In this document: one piece after another, positions 1 to 11,598 of the stretch | Numbering within the stretch: position 1 is the first letter of the stretch | How the letters are laid out: every line of letters begins with the position of its first letter | Assembly (NCBI GenBank): GCA_002189035.1 | Contig: NEEC01000004.1 | Location: 4,526,001-4,590,000 of the forward strand | From: Utricularia gibba | Lineage: Eukaryota > Streptophyta > Magnoliopsida > Lamiales > Lentibulariaceae | Length of the DNA stretch: 64,000 nt | Direction of reading: 5' to 3' | The notes under the pieces: generated by a model | What the model was told of the DNA's origin: nothing | The model's input: only the letters and a program-made list of their open reading frames with translations | The model's database searches: none | Translations under genes and position numbers: made by a program

Positions 1-1000
1 CTCCTTACGGTCCTTCAACCATCTCCCAACAGTTTTATTGCCCCCGCCGTTTGCGGCGACGGAAACAGTGTACTTCATCGGAATACTCGCCTGCCGGTGA
101 TGCTGTAAGAGATTTTGTCCACGTCAAGGATATGAATCATGTGGGCGATACAGATCACGCGGATTATTAAAAGCTCCGGAATACCCCACCGGAAAACTGA
201 TCGAAAAATCGTAAGAATTTAACAAGAACCACAAAAACATAAATGGTGGGTGTCATTCCTAACTTCATAAAAAAAAACAGCGATTCTGAAAGCAAAACTG
301 CAACTATCTTCTCCGGCATTGCCCGAATCCCTGATTTACCATTCGTCGGAAATTCCGGAGCCCATAAAAAAAACAAAGCTTTAAGAATCCCTGACGGTCC
401 ATTTGTCGGAAATGCCGAAAAAAATGCTCAGAAATGCCGGAAGGTAAAAAAGAACAATTTTGAAATGGATTGAAAAAAGATAACCAAACCTTTGGATTAC
501 CGATTTCTGATGGCGAAGCAGGGGGGCTATCAGAGAGAGATCCACAACTCAGACCGCCGTTGAGGGTGCCGCTGCTGTGAGAAATCCGACCGGAAGTTCG
601 TGGTGATGCATCCTGCTGCAGATATTGTACCTGCCCATCATGAAATACAGCTGGAATTTTAGGAACCAGAAAATCATCACAGAGCAATCTTTCGAGTGAC
701 CCACAGCCTCAAAAAAAGAAAATAACTCACAGACTGAGACATGATCCTTTCCAGTACAACCATCGAAGTCTCCGACGTAGCGAAGGAAAACAGGTTAATC
801 GAGGAGCGCGCAGCCTCCGGCGACAACTGTTCATGTATGACGTCGACGCAGCTCCCACGGGGACTACTCTCTTCGGTCAACAGAGCTCGTGGAGCACCAG
901 CTTGTGAGATTTCACGGGCAGAGAGGCTCCAAGAACGGCAGAGAAACTCCATGGGCTCCGGCAGCGGCCGGAAAAGTGGATGCAGATGCGGCTTCTCCAT
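1..1000 (-). CDS. FORKED-like / VAN3-binding protein (auxin canalisation, DUF828), 5' part only
   Basis: Partial gene that runs off the left edge. Three exons read on the minus strand: 1000-731, 615-490 and 102-1, with GT-AG introns and phase 0 at each junction. Exon 1 starts MEKPHLHPL and carries PEPMEFLCRSWSLSAREIS, then FSFATSETS and ERIMSQS. Exon 2 carries the Ser/Pro block SPRTSGRISHSSGTLNG and SDSPPASPSEI. Exon 3 carries NKTVGRWLKDRKE, the start of the basic segment ahead of the Ala-rich DUF828 core. The C-terminal PH-like domain lies outside the window. Family members bind the ARF-GAP VAN3/SFC and phosphoinositides, act at the trans-Golgi/plasma membrane and help place PIN auxin carriers during vein formation. 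An ATG at 1123 is also in frame, but the one at 1000 fits the family N-terminus better. Confidence 0.88.
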
Positions 1001-2775
1001 GAAAGCGGGGTTCCGCGAAGTGAAATGACAGCAGCAGCCGCAGGATGACGGAGAATCCTTATACAGATACCAAGGAGCCGCAACGGAGAGAGAAGGGAGC
1101 GAGTGGGGGGGCCGAACTGCCACTGGAGTTGAGTGCAGTGGGAACTGGGGAAGTAAAATTACTCAGAAAACGAGGTTCCATTTATGACGCAATTAATCAA
1201 TTAATTCGTTCTCCCAATCTTTTTTTCCCTAATTTAAAATAAATTGATAAATACCAAACCCCTTTTTATCTTGTTTTTTAATTCTGAAACTAATACAAAA
1301 AATAAAAAATTAGGTAAATGGAATAATTTAATCCGGTAAAAACGTAAAAGAGGAATTAATGAGGAATGTGACATGTCGGTGACTGAGATGCCCTACGCTG
1401 TCACTTGTATTTTTCAATCCGCCGTCCCCCAGCCGTACGCCGCCGTCACAGACCCCAATCCAATAATAATAATAATAATAAACACCTCAATAATTCATTG
1501 ACAGCAACATGCTGTACGTGCGACATTAGTGGGCTTTCAGTGACCGTTGGCCCAATTCTCGAACCTAAAAGCCTATTCATTTTATTCAAGCCCATTCGAT
1601 AACTACAGGCCCAATTCTGTTCTCCATTGACCCAAATGATGAAAAATACTTTGAAGTTGTGTCTGATATAGCTCTAGTCATGAGTATGAGTTGTCTGATA
1701 TATTTGTGAGAATTGCAAATGAAATCTTTTGTTTCAATTGGATTTAAATTATTGTAAAAATCAGATTTGATGATCTCATGTTTTCGAATATTATAGGAAA
1801 TAATATTTTATTTCACATTTGTAATAAAATATTCAAATAACTTTTGATTAATTCCATCGAATATTTCAAATAAAACCAGACATTATAAGACACACCTTCC
1901 ATATAAAAAAAATTGAATTTCTAATTAAGTTTTATTTTAAAAATTGGATTTTGGGCTCAGAAAATTCATTTTCGGGTCAACCCAGGAGTTGTGTGTGTGT
2001 TTATTTTATTATTTTGTGGCAATAATAATAATAATGGTAAAAAAGACAAGGAGACAGGGGCTTTTAAGATTTGGTAATGAGTGCGAAGCAAGAGCATGTG
2101 GATGCATGAGGGTCGGAGGAGTACCAGCGGGGGAGCAGAAGGAATAGCAAGTGCCAGTTCATGATTCCAGGCCACATGGAATGCAGAATGGGATCCTGGA
2201 ATTCCAGCAGCTGGCACTGGTTTACAGGAGAATGAGGATCAGGGGTTTCGTTTCTGGGTTGCTTCGTGTTCAGGGAGGTGGTCATGGGGGGGTCCAAACT
2301 ATCAAAACAGTAGAACTTTCAGCTGGTTGTTTTCTTAGTAAATCAATCCATGGCTGTGTGATTACCACAAGAAGGGACTACTTTGGGACCTCCTGATGTG
2401 ATCTGAGAAGCCACGGAGGAGAGACCCACAGAGGAAATGGTCACACCTCACACACTAATATTTAACATGGCGAGGTGGGGGCACAGCAGGGAAACCTCCA
2501 AGCAAAGAAAAGTCATCAAAAAAGAAAGGACGAGAGCCAAGCAACCCCATCTCGTCTCTTCCATGATCCTCTGGGTCGTATTAATTTATAACCCATCAGG
2601 CATCTTCTGCACATGCTTCGACTTCCTCATCCACCTCTCCCCATCATCTTTCTGCATAGGAAACTTCACCCCTTTTCCCCACTTGCAGAAGGGTCTCTTG
2701 GAACAGGGAAAAGGAATCACATTCTCAAAGGAGATCAATTGCATTTGGCCCCTGTGCTGTTGTTCCCTGATCATT
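1001..2775. other. intergenic: divergent promoter region of FORKED-like and IQD genes
   Basis: No gene recognised. It holds an (AAT)n microsatellite near 1462-1481 and another near 2022-2035. GGGCTT, TGGCCCAA, AGCCCATT and AGGCCCAA site II-like motifs lie at about 1530-1615. An imperfect hairpin lies at 2150-2218. The last 300 bases are probably the IQD promoter and 5' UTR. Confidence 0.5.
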
Positions 2776-4223
2776 ATGGGGAAGACGGGGAGGTGGATAA
2801 AGCACTTGTTTGCTGGGAAGAAGGATGTCAAGTCCCAAGCTTGTAACGGGAATGATCACCCTCCGGGGAAGGAGAGGCGGCGGTGGAGCTTCCGGGGTTC
2901 TGTGGGGAGTCGACCAGAGAGGGGATCAATGGATCACGCTGCAGCTTCGGGGATTGTGGTGCTGAGAATGATGCCAAGAAGCATGCTCTTGCAGTAGCAG
3001 ACTTGGCTGTCGCTACTGCTGCTGCTGCTGATGCTGCTGTCGCGGCTGCCAAGGCAGCTGCTGCGGTGATTCAGTTGACAACGGCTGCTGCATCTGGTCA
3101 AGGGTACGGAATGGATGTGGCAGAGGCTGCTGCGATTAGGATACAGTCCGTTTTCAGAGCTCATTTGGTACGGGTTATGCTTGAGTTTCTGTAGATCCGA
3201 AGCTTAGGAATCACCCATATAAATTCTTGTTGTTTTCAGGCAAGAAAGGCTCTCAACGCATTGAGAGGATTGGTGAAGCTGCAAGCACTCGTTCGTGGAC
3301 ATCTGGTGAGAAAACAAGCTACTGCAACATTGAGGTGTATGCAAGCATTGATCACGGTTCAAGCTCGGGCTCGAGCACACCGCCTTCAAATGGCTGCAGC
3401 GAATGAGACCAAGGAATTTGATAAGAAAAAGCACCACAATGGAAAATTCACTCTTGTGAATCGCACCAGAAATTTAAACAACGTAAGTAAATTAATTTGC
3501 TTCAAAAAGGCAATTTTGAATCCAAATGTACCGTGTTTTCCGTCCGACTTGCAGGATTGCGAGAAAAGCCTTGAAGAGAAGATAGTGGAGATGGATTTGG
3601 GGTGCTCCAAGCCTACCGCAAGAGCAAGAAACAGCTACTCAAACCATACACAAACTCAGAGAATAGATCAAAGAATTCCAGCACACAGAACTTCTGTGAA
3701 GCAAGAGAACCAACAGGTTTCACCTGCGGCATCGGCTATGGCAGAAATGAGTCCAAGAGCAAGTAGCAACCATTTTGAAGATTACTCATTTGGGACAGTG
3801 CAGAGCAGCCCGCAATGCTATTCAGCGATGTCAAAGCCAGACCTCAGTAAAATGCCGTTTTCATATGCAAGATCCGAGTACGGAGAACCGCTGTATTATG
3901 ACTTCGCGTTCTACCCAAACTACATGTCCAACACGGAGTCTTCAAGGGCGAAAGTTCGATCACACAGTGCCCCTAAGTGCAGGCCTGCAGATGCCTTTGA
4001 TAGACAACCTAGCAGGCGACGCCCTTCTATGGAAGGGAGAAGTCTTCCTAAGGCTGTCAAAATGCAGAGATCATCATCTCAAGTCAGCTCAAATACTCAA
4101 AACTATCAGCTTCCTTGCTCAGTTAAGCTCGAAAAGTCGACAGCTAGTGAGTGTGGATCAACTGCCACATACAGATCTATTGTTGGATTTGAGGCAAGTA
4201 ATCATTTCCAGCAATCAACTTGA
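2776..4223 (+). CDS. IQ67-domain (IQD) calmodulin-binding protein, apparent frame break near the N-terminus
   Basis: Exons 2776-3167, 3240-3482 and 3555-4223. The N-terminus [17 protein letters not shown] and the [10 protein letters not shown] box are typical of IQDs. An Ala-rich helix ([20 protein letters not shown]) follows. The IQ67 region then reads [11 protein letters not shown], the conserved phase-0 intron, [17 protein letters not shown] and [10 protein letters not shown]. The C-terminal [18 protein letters not shown] block places it near the IQD19-27 group. IQDs bind calmodulin and microtubules or the plasma membrane and act as scaffolds in cell-shape control. The N-terminal block and the Ala-rich block are in different frames. 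One missing base in a G4 run (about 2894-2924) explains this and gives 434 residues; the alternative is an odd 65-bp intron (2902-2966). The last junction may instead be a GC-AG intron (4194-4274) ending in a TAG at 4293-4295. Confidence 0.85.
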
Positions 4224-4967
4224 CACAGCTGAGTGCCATCTAGCTTCCAGCACTAACATTAACTGTACTTTCAGGTGCAAGGAGCTAGGATCTAGTCTTA
4301 ACAACAACCCAGATTAAGAATTCCTGGGAAACTTGCAATAACTCATCAATCAAGCAATAATCCGGGGTTCTTACTCCAGATTTGTTCATTTGCCTTGCGG
4401 GTTTCATATTTTTTAATTTTTCACCTATGGCCTTGCACTCAGCAGCCAATATCTTCACAAATGTGAACCTGGGAGCATCATAAAATCTTGATCTTTCAGT
4501 CAATGAAACGCATTTCCAATTCAACAAAGGCCATATTTTTACATATCGCTCAATGCCACGAACAACAAAATTTCTCGAGACAGAAGCAAAGGATATTAAC
4601 GGATCAAGCAGTTATTGGGGAAGTAGAGAGAACAACAAAAAACAAACCCATTAATACCAAACCGAATTTGAAGGTAGAAAGAAATAGCAGTCCCCTGCAC
4701 AATGAATTGACTGCAGCATCTCAAGAAGGAAAAAGAAGAAATGAAATTGGAAATAAAATGTAAAATCCCTTACCTCATGTGGGCTTGTAAAAAGATGCAC
4801 ACATTGCCCCATTACTATATATAAAGACAATTTCGGGCTTGAACTCACGCATTTCTCGGCCCATCAATATAAACACAGGAGCATCGCTAGGGTTTGCTTC
4901 TCATTGAGTGTATACCGAGGTACTTCGCGGTCTGCGGCCTTCTTCGAGGATCCGCTTCTCCGTCACC
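4224..4967. other. intergenic: IQD 3' end and S3a promoter
   Basis: No gene recognised. The distal part is the likely S3a promoter. It has a TATA-like TATATATAAAG near 4815, a TGGGCC site II element on the minus strand at 4859-4864 and a telo-box at 4888-4895. Confidence 0.5.
4888..4895 (-). promoter_or_regulatory. telo-box (AAACCCTA) of the S3a promoter
   Basis: TAGGGTTT on the plus strand reads AAACCCTA on the minus strand, 73-80 bases before the ATG at 4968. A TGGGCC site II element sits at 4859-4864. The telo-box plus site II pair is the usual promoter signature of plant ribosomal-protein genes. Confidence 0.7.
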
Positions 4968-6413
4968 ATGGCTGTCGGGTAAACTGCTGTTTTTATTTCC
5001 ATTTACATTCTTCTGGATAGTGTTCTCGCATGATTTCGTTTTTATGCAAGCTGCGTTTCCTCGATGTTTGAATTTGGCATTTCTGATTATGTGCAGTAAG
5101 AACAAGAGGATTTCGAAGGGGAAGAAGGGAGGCAAGAAGAAAGCGTGAGTGTATACATATATCAAGATGTGCCCGGGCTTTGTTCCTTTTCATCGTAATT
5201 GGTAATGGTTATTTCGTTGCAAATTTTTGGTAGTGTCGATCCATTTTCCAAGAAGGATTGGTATGATATCAAGGCGCCATCTATTTTCAACACAAGGAGC
5301 GTAGGGAAGACTCTCGTGACTCGAACTCAGGGCACAAAGGTGATTTTCTGAGCCTATGTTTTATCATTTCGCTTATCCTGAGTTGCGTATCTGTATCTGA
5401 AAAGTCGCATCGTCTGGTTTTCTTGCTGCCAAATATTGTCTGATATTTATGTCAAGAATAGCAAAACATCATTTTTCTAATGATTTTATACCGGGTGGGG
5501 AATTAATATTTGGTTCATCCAGATTGCTTCAGAAGGATTGAAGCATCGTGTGTTTGAGGTCAGCTTGGCTGATCTTCAGAATGATGAGGATCATGCTTTC
5601 CGAAAGATTCGTCTGAGAGCTGAGGATGTCCAGGGAAAGAATGTTCTCACCAACTTCTGGGTAGGATTAAGTTTGAGGTTTCAGATCAGATGTGTCATTC
5701 TGATCGTGGCATCTTGAATGGATTGAAATCATGATTTGATCCTGCAGGGCATGGACTTCACTACCGACAAATTGAGATCTTTGGTCAAGAAATGGCAATC
5801 CTTAATCGAAGCTCACGTGGACGTGAAGACAACAGACAACTACACCCTGAGGCTGTTCTGCATTGCCTTCACCAAGAAGCGTGCCAACCAGCAGAAGAGG
5901 ACTTGTTACGCTCAGTCCAGCCAAATCCGTCAAGTAATACGCTGTTGCATTCACCATTTCCCTACTTCATCCTTGTTTCCCGTTATAACATCTTATAATG
6001 TCTGCACCTTCCTCATCCCCCTCTTCCTTTACAGATCCGCAGAAAGATGAGGGAAATCATGGTTAACCAGGCACAGTCTTGTGATCTTAAAGAACTCGTC
6101 CAAAAATTCATCCCCGAGTCAATCGGCAAGGAGATCGAGAAGGCAACCTCAAGCATCTATCCCCTGCAGAACGTCTATATCAGAAAGGTGAAGATCCTGA
6201 AAGCTCCCAAGTTCGATCTCGGGAAACTGATGGAAGTAAGCATCACCCCCCTTTTTACTTGTCGCATATATCTCCCATCTTTGCGCAATTCTGATCTCCC
6301 AATATCCTCCGTCGTCGCAGGTCCACGGCGACTACAGCGAAGACGTTGGCATGAAGCTGGATAGGCCTGCCGAAGAGCCGGCAGCCGAGCCCACTGAAGT
6401 CGTCGGCGCGTAA
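4968..6413 (+). CDS. RPS3A: 40S ribosomal protein S3a (eS1), cytosolic
   Basis: Seven exons: 4968-4978, 5097-5144, 5234-5339, 5523-5660, 5748-5933, 6035-6235 and 6321-6413. All introns are GT-AG and the lengths sum to 260 codons plus stop, the usual S3a size. The protein starts [20 protein letters not shown] and continues [45 protein letters not shown] and [14 protein letters not shown]. It ends in an acidic, Ala/Glu-rich tail ([13 protein letters not shown]). S3a is a structural protein of the small subunit, near the mRNA exit and the eIF3 contact surface. The first exon holds only 11 coding bases, a common layout in plant ribosomal-protein genes. The frame is intact. Confidence 0.97.
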
Positions 6414-7361
6414 CTGAGTAACCACCACCCCCGGCCGGCTTGGGATGAAGTCCGTCCGTTCATGGTTGTAATCTTCCTGTTCTCAAGAACTCTATTGCGA
6501 ATCTTAACGTTTACCTGTCATTTAATTACGAGTTTTTTTTTAAAAAAGGATCATTCGTTTATATTTGGTAATAAATTTATTTATATATTGATTTTCAATA
6601 ATATTCCAAATAGTATTATCCTTTTTTCCTATTTTTAAATATTTTTCATTTTATTTTCGTAATTCTTTCGAAAAAGTGTTGTCCTTTCCCGTGGCAAGCG
6701 CTGTCTGAAAAGTGGGAGCCGGTGGAATGATATATGCTGTCCTTTCGGAAATTAAAAAAGAAAAATAAAAAAAAATAGAGTTGTAGAAATTGTTTATTTA
6801 TTTTAATGAATAATAAATAGGATGCGAAAAATAATATTAAAAAGAGTGCAAAAGAGAAGGCAGGTTCTTCTGGTGTATGTAATTGGGGATGGTTTTGTGG
6901 TTTTTACCGAATTTGATTTCTCCAAATTCATTGGATTACCGGGGAGGAGAAGGAAACCAGTAGATTTCCCCAAAGGAGCGGTAGGCGGGTCGGGTCTCGA
7001 CCCGCTCGAGAGCTATTTGAGGAGATGCAGCAGTCGGTGCTGACTGGCACGGACAGGCTTCCTGATTTTCAGAGATAGTCTGTTTTTATTTCTTTTTTAC
7101 TCTCGTTACCAGTCTTGAAGCACTGCAGATTGGTCACGCTAAGCGAGTGTAGCTGGGGATCTTTCTCCGGACGTTGCTGCACGCGCGCGTGAAAATATGT
7201 ATACGGACGTGGGATTTTCGGGGCTGTATTATATGGTCTAGAGGGGGTCCAATCTGAGCATTTTTGGTGTGGGGTTTTTAGTATTTGGATTTTGTTGTTG
7301 TGGGCGTGGGTGTTGCACTTGGTTCAGTTTGTGTGGAGTGGTAAACCCAGAAAGAAGAAAG
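6414..7361. other. intergenic: S3a 3' region and XRI1 promoter/5' UTR
   Basis: No gene recognised. The first half is AT-rich. A GC-rich partial palindrome (CGGGTCTCGACCCG) lies near 6993. The stretch from about 7100 to 7361 is the probable XRI1 promoter and 5' UTR. Confidence 0.4.
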
Positions 7362-9608
7362 ATGAACTACGAAAATGACGGGTGGGTATCTGAATCTCAG
7401 CTGTTTTGTTGTTTTTGGATCAATGTGTTGGATACTGTTAATGCCTCTGGGGGTGTCGCCTGCTCTTCCGTGCTTGCTCCTTGGAGGGGTTTGGGTTCTG
7501 TGTTGGTGATGAGTTTATGGTGGTTCAGCGCTAGATACTTGACTACAGCCTTATCATTTCAATGCTAAATTTCTAAGCTTTACTGCGTTAAGAAATAGCT
7601 AGTTTCATTACTTAATTTACTAGTTTGTGTTCTTGCTGAATTTGTGATACACACGTTTTGTATCTCCATGAAGCAGTGAGGGTGGAGGATGGGGTTGGCG
7701 GCGCACAAATTCTAATCTTGAAGCTATTGAGAACACTGGTGACTCTCCTCAATGAATCAAATAAAGTCCTATTGCTTTCCACTGTAAAAATCTGTAGCCA
7801 GAGTGCTGACTTTTGTTTTGTGCCGCTCAGCAAAAGTACCCAATGGTGTAATGTATCTATCGAACCAAAGGGAGCGTCTTGTTGACTGTGCGTTCAGTGA
7901 TACCACTACACCACTAAGGGCTTGCGGTGGTCTTTCTCACCATGTAGCTGGCAATGGTGGGAATCAACTTTTCTTGAATGTGTATTCCCTGTTTAACTAT
8001 TTAATAATCGATTGTAACTGATGTCCTTAGAGCAATTCTTTCTCTTTGTTTTCAATGGTGAGGTTTCATTTTAAATGATGTCAAGGGTATGCTATATTGT
8101 ATTATACCATGAACCTGTAAATCTGACTCGCCATATTGGTTCGGTGGATAGGGAAGTTGCAAAGGATTTGTAAAGGTTCTAAAGCATCTCAACTTCCCGG
8201 TCTCAGCCAGTCAGCAAGAGTGTCCTCTAGGATCCTACGAGAACTATTCTCACATTTTTTGCTTGCTTTCTTTTTGAGGGAATTGGCCATATGATGCGTT
8301 GGTTGGTAGAGAGTTTGTGTTTTCTCAATTATCACATGTGTTTCTTGCATTCGAATGATCATGTAAATTTTCTAATGCAATGAGTGAAATGTCTTTTATT
8401 TTCTTGCCACCACGAGCATGTTTATGATGCCAGAATACTACAGGAGTCCATTCGAAGGAGATGGAGCAATACAAGGAGCCTTACTCCCAGCTCAAAAGGC
8501 GCCGGGTGCTCCACTTTGAGCCAGATTTTCTCGATTCATCTCTATGCAACAATGAGTTTTCGATGAGATCTAAGGTCAGTTTCCTGATGAAATCTATTTG
8601 ATCACAACAATTCATACAACTTGAGAAACCTTTGATCAAGTTAGCTCAAAAAGTGCGTTTCATGCTTTGATCTTCAGGAAACAGAGGGTCCTTTTGAGGA
8701 TAAGATGGCTGATATATCTGAGTGGGTGTCGGTATTTGCAGGTTTGAGAATCTTTCTAATTTCTTCCTTCATGAAACCTGAACAACACATTTCTGTAGAC
8801 CTGCTAACATTGTTGTTTGCAGACGACACAAATCTTTTTAGTGATGAGCATATGGATCCTTCATGTGAACGATGGATTGATGACTGCTTTAATGATAACA
8901 AGGCTCACTGTATCACTGACTATATGTATGTTCTCTGATTTATTTTTATCTCTTTCCCTACCATCTCTGACCTTTATGTGCAAATAGGATTGCATCAGGG
9001 CCTTCTGACGTTCAAACTGATCTTATTGGTAAGAATTGAAGACTCCTTTTGGTTGTAGATTTCTGTGCACCTTCATTTTCTATCCAATTTTTACCTCATC
9101 CTGTTCCTGCTCACAGAGCCCTGCAGCAACACAGTCGAAAACGATGCAAATGCTGTAGAAAAACTCCATGTCCACACAACCCAGAATATCACACTCAAAG
9201 GTCAACATCTCCTCCTCCCCCTGCTTAATACCCTTCTTTTCAATGCTCTACCATTGCAGAACTTCTCTTAAGCTTGCGCTTCCCTTTTGTTCCGGTACAG
9301 TTTGATGTTTTACATGCTGCTCTTATGCTCACCGTTCAGGCAAAAAGTCATACATGCGCACACCTCCTAAGCTCGCCTCTTCCATCATCTACCCATTCAC
9401 CTTCATCAAGCCCTGCGGAGCACATGGAGACATGACTCTCAACGACATAAATCAGCGGTTGCATGCTCCAAAGCCAGGCCCGTCTGCGCAAGACGCTTTG
9501 CATTCGTATCCCACATCTGCATTTTCCGGGAAGCCTGTGGTAGGGAAAACGAAGATTCGAACCGAAGGCGGCGACGGCAGCATCACCATTGTCAGAACTA
9601 AGGGGTAA
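7362..9608 (+). CDS. XRI1: XRI1-like protein (X-ray induced transcript 1)
   Basis: Nine exons: 7362-7381, 7677-7738, 7831-7956, 8444-8574, 8678-8741, 8823-8925, 8988-9028, 9117-9200 and 9340-9608. All junctions are GT-AG with matching phases and give 299 residues. Recognised blocks are GWGWRRTNSNLE near the start, TTTPLRACGGLSHHVAG, SQLKRRRVLHFEPD (a likely nuclear localisation patch), WIDDCFND, SGPSDVQTD, and the highly conserved end with KKSYMRTPPKLASS, IYPFTFIKPCG, AFSGKPVVGKTKIRTEGG and ITIVRTKG. Arabidopsis XRI1 is a nuclear protein induced by ionising radiation, needed for post-meiotic pollen development and linked to double-strand-break repair. Exon 1 codes only six full residues. The frame is intact. 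Confidence 0.93.
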
Positions 9609-11598
9609 GTTTCTGACCTTGATAAATTGATAAATACCAGAAACTGGCCAAGGGAACTAGCTTTTGATGAACGTTTGGAGATGGAGTTGAAGCCAACTTC
9701 AGTGCATTGCTCTTCTGTCATACCTTCGCCATGAGTTTGGTGTCCTGGATTCTGTACGGCGTGCCTCATGATATCGGGCCGTTCTCGGCCCATGGGCCGT
9801 AGTACAAACGGGCCTATAAATCTAATAGTTTTTAAACAATTATACTATGTAACACATTATAATCTGGTTGGGCCAATATCGAACCTCTTATAAGTTATAG
9901 GTCCAATGGGCCTTCTCCCGGCCCATCAATCAAATAAATACATTATTCTCTTACTAATTAAAAATTAAGGCATGTTAAGCTTGCAAAAATAATTCCATAA
10001 GTCATTCTAATAGAATTCAAAATTTTGATAAAATAAGAATTTATATACATTTGGAAGTATTTAAAAAATAATTATTCTAAAATTGATTTATATTTGTAGA
10101 TTTTATAAGTTTATTGACATATTTATTAATAACTTGTATCAAAATATTATATCAAATTAATTAAAATTTATATTATTACAATAATTTAAATACATTTATA
10201 TCAAAATTATAATTGTAACTTATTTAAAGACAGATAATAATTTTAAATGTACTTTAACTATATAGTAATACAAAAGATAATTTATAAATTATTTTTGTAA
10301 TATATAAATTATAAAATTTATATAATATGATTTTTTAAATTTATAGATTCATAAAATATTATTATGTAATTAATTTTATTTAACATTTATAAATTTTATA
10401 AGAATAATTTCCAAATATAAATCTCTTTTCATTCTACTGATAAAGACTAAATTAATTTTTTATATGATATGAGAATTTTTTATTTTATTAAAATAATCAA
10501 AATAGAAATTGAGACAAACAGTTGCAGAATTTGATTTGCTTTGTGGGAATGGCGAAGGCGGAGCAGGCTTGGGGAGCTTTACACTGTGAGGTGTATAAAA
10601 ATCATTTGTATGGGAAACCACAATGATACTATGCTACTGTTGCGCTCCTCTTTATTTGTCCTTTATTTGCTTTAGCTTTGGGTGGGCAGCACCAAATTAG
10701 TCTTTTTCGCTCAATCTTGAGGACTATTAAGCGCTTTTGCTGACCAAGAGGTACCTCTTTAGGCAGCAATTGATTCTTGAGGGCTCGCCTTGGTTGCGTG
10801 ATTGCATTGTATAATGACCTGCCACTTGGATGGATGATGGGTTCATGTTGTGGGCTTGAGTTTTTTTTGTTTTTTTTTTTTGAAGTGCATTGGATATAAA
10901 CTGGTATATGTTGCCACTGTTGTGATGCAATGCCTCTTGGAGTGTCTGAAAGACGTGTCATTGAACTGGGGAATGGGGATGGAATATGGCTGTTTGGAGG
11001 GTTGAGTTGGATAAATGAAAGCGTAACACACACGAACACATAAGGGTATCTGTGAGAAGTGGAAAAGAGGGTCTGGTCTGGTATGACTGCACTTTATTCT
11101 GTTCAAATTCTAAGGCTATGATGCTACCATTTCATTGCTGGTATCGAGGTTGTCTCTCAAGAGAAAAAAACGCAGAGAGAAATCAAAAGCCTTCCTCTTT
11201 CCCATAATTCCAGTGTCCTCCTTGTTCTCAAGTTGTCTCAATTTGATTAGCTTTTGCGTTTCTTAAGTTCTCTACCCTTCTCTGTAGTCTCACTCAGCGA
11301 GTTTGTACTGTTGTTTTTGACCGGAGATCTTTCAGGGGGAAACAGTAAATCTTAGTTTGGGGATTCTTGGTGAAGCCCAGAACAACTACACTGGCTTAAG
11401 AGTGAGTATACTTCAGAAATCAGGATCACCCATTTGCAAATTTTACAGCATTTGCAACATTCGCATGAGTTAAAGCTCGGGAGGAGTTGAAATCACACTC
11501 TAGTGGCTGATCTAGTCGAAGATCAAGTTTCTTTCTTGACAAAGAGGGTGGAGGGGGAATCTTCAGGAGATTGTTGCATGAAGGAGTAGTCTAAAACA
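9609..11598. other. intergenic: AT-rich spacer and 5-phosphatase promoter/5' UTR
   Basis: No gene recognised. A dense set of GGCCCA/TGGGCC motifs lies at about 9775-9930. The stretch 9960-10500 is very AT-rich. From about 10540 the composition is mixed, with a T-rich tract at 10861-10881. The last 400 bases are probably the 5' UTR of the 5-phosphatase gene. Small ORFs at 10629-11106 on the minus strand resemble nothing I know. Confidence 0.4.
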
